DNA of 5,931 bases. It comes from Calditrichaeota bacterium AABM5.125.24 (GTDB lineage Bacteria; Electryoneota; AABM5-125-24; Hatepunaeales; Hatepunaeaceae). This document shows positions 4,886-5,931 of the stretch, one piece after another (position 1 is the stretch's first letter; every line of letters starts with the position of its first letter). Where the stretch lies: contig MWJR01000232.1 of assembly GCA_002127415.1 (NCBI GenBank), positions 1 to 5,931 of the forward strand, read 5' to 3'. Below the pieces are notes generated by a model, which was given only the letters and a program-made list of their open reading frames with translations, did no database searches and was not told the DNA's origin. Position numbers and translations under genes: made by a program.

Positions 4886-5931
4886 TTAACGCACCAGCAG
4901 CAGCTTGGTGCGTGAGCTGACCGCCCGCCCTGGTGCAAGGACTTCGAGCCGCGCGATATAGAGTCCCGAAGGTCGTCCGGTTCCATCCCAGACCGTTCGA
5001 TGGCGACCGAGTGGTAGTTCGCCGGAGACAACAGTCTCCACCAGCCTTCCGGTGGGGTCGTAAACAGCCAGTCTCACCCGGGTTGCTTCGATCAGATCGA
5101 AGCTGAGACCGGTGCGGCTGTTAAACGGATTGGGATGGGCGTTGATCAGGCCGTGCCGGGTCGGCAGTTCCGTGCTGACAGAGGGTTGAATCGAGAAGAC
5201 GGAGATGCCGTTAGGCATATAGTCAGCGTCCCCTTCCAGGAGTGAGAGCTCGAGCGGTATCTGAATCCCGGAAGTGGGGTCATTCCACAGTGCGGCAAAG
5301 GTCTCGCTGGTGTGAAAGCCCACTCCACCCGGCTGGACCTCACCCCAGGCGGCGATACCGGCCATCGTCTGGTTGTTCTTTATGGTGGTTATGCCTGCTG
5401 TCTGGCCGTCATCGTCGATGAGGAGGATCCGTCCGGCGCCGACAGGTGCGTCCATCTGAAGCAGGAGGCTGTGATTTTCAGGTCCCGGCGGCGACCATAT
5501 CTCGGCCTTGTCAGGTATTCGGACAGGCTGTTTCCGAAGGGCGAGGTCTCCGGCCGGATAGACAAGCGTATCCGGTCGGTTCACCCGGAGGTAGTAACCC
5601 TGTCCGGGACGCAGGTCGGGCATATTATTGAATTTGTAGTCCGGCAGCCAGAAGCGTCCGTAGCCGTCCTTGGCTATGACCAGGTTCTCGGTGATGGAGG
5701 CCAGCGCCTCCTCGGCCGGCATCGGTGCTTCCGGAAGGTAGGCAACCATATTCCAGTTATCCACGAGCGGGATGGGGGGTTCGACCGGCAGCAGGTCCCC
5801 TTCGATGCGCAGGGTGTCGGCGCGTTCCATCTTGATCTGATAGCCGTCGAGTGGGTTCCAGTCGCCGATCCCGTTGTAGTTCCGGCGGGGGGCGTAGAAC
5901 TCACCGCGGCCGTTCTTGACCAGGATCAGGA
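4886..5931 (-). CDS. Secreted protein with C-terminal FlgD-like/T9SS-type sorting domain (5' end outside window)
   Basis: The frame stays open to the window edge, so the Met codon at 5828-5830 is internal and the real start is further upstream. At least 347 residues are visible. They open with a tandem repeat (KNGRGEFYAP then KDGYGRFWLP, each leading to a GY...DTL strand). The middle part (about 5210-5500) has the pattern NHSLLL, GRILLIDDDGQTAG, AGIAAWGE and ALWNDPTSG, seen by memory in large secreted proteins of FCB-group bacteria and often near such C-terminal domains. The last 88 residues (4889-5152) are an Ig-like FlgD/T9SS type A domain: HPNPFN, LAVYDPTGRLVETVVSG, GRHRTVWDGTGRPSGLYIARL and the final LLLVR. 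Such domains direct export and surface attachment where a type IX system exists. It is followed after 6 nt by the phospholipase gene, in the same frame. Function beyond secretion is unknown. Confidence 0.85.
   Translation of the reverse strand, partial: LILVKNGRGEFYAPRRNYNGIGDWNPLDGYQIKMERADTLRIEGDLLPVEPPIPLVDNWNMVAYLPEAPMPAEEALASITENLVIAKDGYGRFWLPDYKFNNMPDLRPGQGYYLRVNRPDTLVYPAGDLALRKQPVRIPDKAEIWSPPGPENHSLLLQMDAPVGAGRILLIDDDGQTAGITTIKNNQTMAGIAAWGEVQPGGVGFHTSETFAALWNDPTSGIQIPLELSLLEGDADYMPNGISVFSIQPSVSTELPTRHGLINAHPNPFNSRTGLSFDLIEATRVRLAVYDPTGRLVETVVSGELPLGRHRTVWDGTGRPSGLYIARLEVLAPGRAVSSRTKLLLVR
5546..5931 (-). repeat. Tandem protein repeat in the secreted protein (second unit complete, first unit cut by the edge)
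   Basis: The second unit, about 71 residues (5546-5758), starts at NWNMVAYLP and runs through VIAKDGYGRFWLP and GQGYYLRVNRPDTL to AGD. The end of the first unit (5795-5931) aligns without gaps over about 38 residues: ILVKNGRGEFYAP with VIAKDGYGRFWLP, and GYQIKMERADTL with GYYLRVNRPDTL. Identity is moderate and the DNA has diverged, so it is an old domain duplication. More copies may lie upstream. Confidence 0.65.

Noticed and set aside
5828..5830. ATG as the start of the FlgD-domain gene
   Set aside because: The frame continues without a stop to the window edge, and the 33 codons upstream align with a repeat unit inside the protein, so this Met is internal.

Overview
The window reads as a minus-strand gene cluster from a Gram-negative bacterium. 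The evidence is a signal peptide followed by patatin, POTRA and outer-membrane barrel regions, a periplasmic-type S41 protease, and a secreted protein ending in a PNPFN-type FlgD-like/T9SS-like C-terminal domain. That C-terminal domain, together with GC-rich coding DNA and two TTG starts, points to the FCB superphylum or a neighbouring uncultured candidate phylum. This placement is inference; there is no rRNA or marker gene in the window.

Layout in transcription order, from right to left. (1) 4886-5931 is the C-terminal 347 codons of a secreted protein whose start lies outside the window. It carries a tandem repeat (the second copy complete), a middle beta-rich region and a C-terminal FlgD-like/sorting domain. 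(2) 2180-4879 starts only 6 nt after the previous stop, at a TTG codon. It encodes an 899-residue patatin-like phospholipase joined to POTRA-like repeats and a C-terminal outer-membrane beta-barrel, a PlpD-like type Vd architecture. A perfect 36-bp palindrome sits exactly in codon register in the linker between phospholipase and POTRA region. (3) 1805-2179 is a 375-nt AT-richer intergenic region holding two structured elements: a MITE-like unit of about 182 bp with 17-nt terminal inverted repeats and nested hairpins (1849-2030), and a 55-bp pair of head-to-head hairpins (2088-2142). (4) 65-1804 encodes an S41 C-terminal processing peptidase (Ctp/Prc type) with a PDZ domain and Ser-Lys-Gln active site, preceded by a good ribosome binding site. 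(5) 1-68 is the start of a further gene, overlapping the protease stop as TTGA and beginning with a hydrophobic signal-like segment.

The first two genes look co-transcribed and translationally coupled, linking a surface or secreted protein to an outer-membrane phospholipase. The protease and the gene behind it form a second coupled pair, possibly with their own promoter in or near the structured intergenic DNA. All products appear to act in the cell envelope. The genes themselves belong to recognisable families. The less expected content is the set of palindromic and hairpin elements, one of which has apparently become part of a protein.
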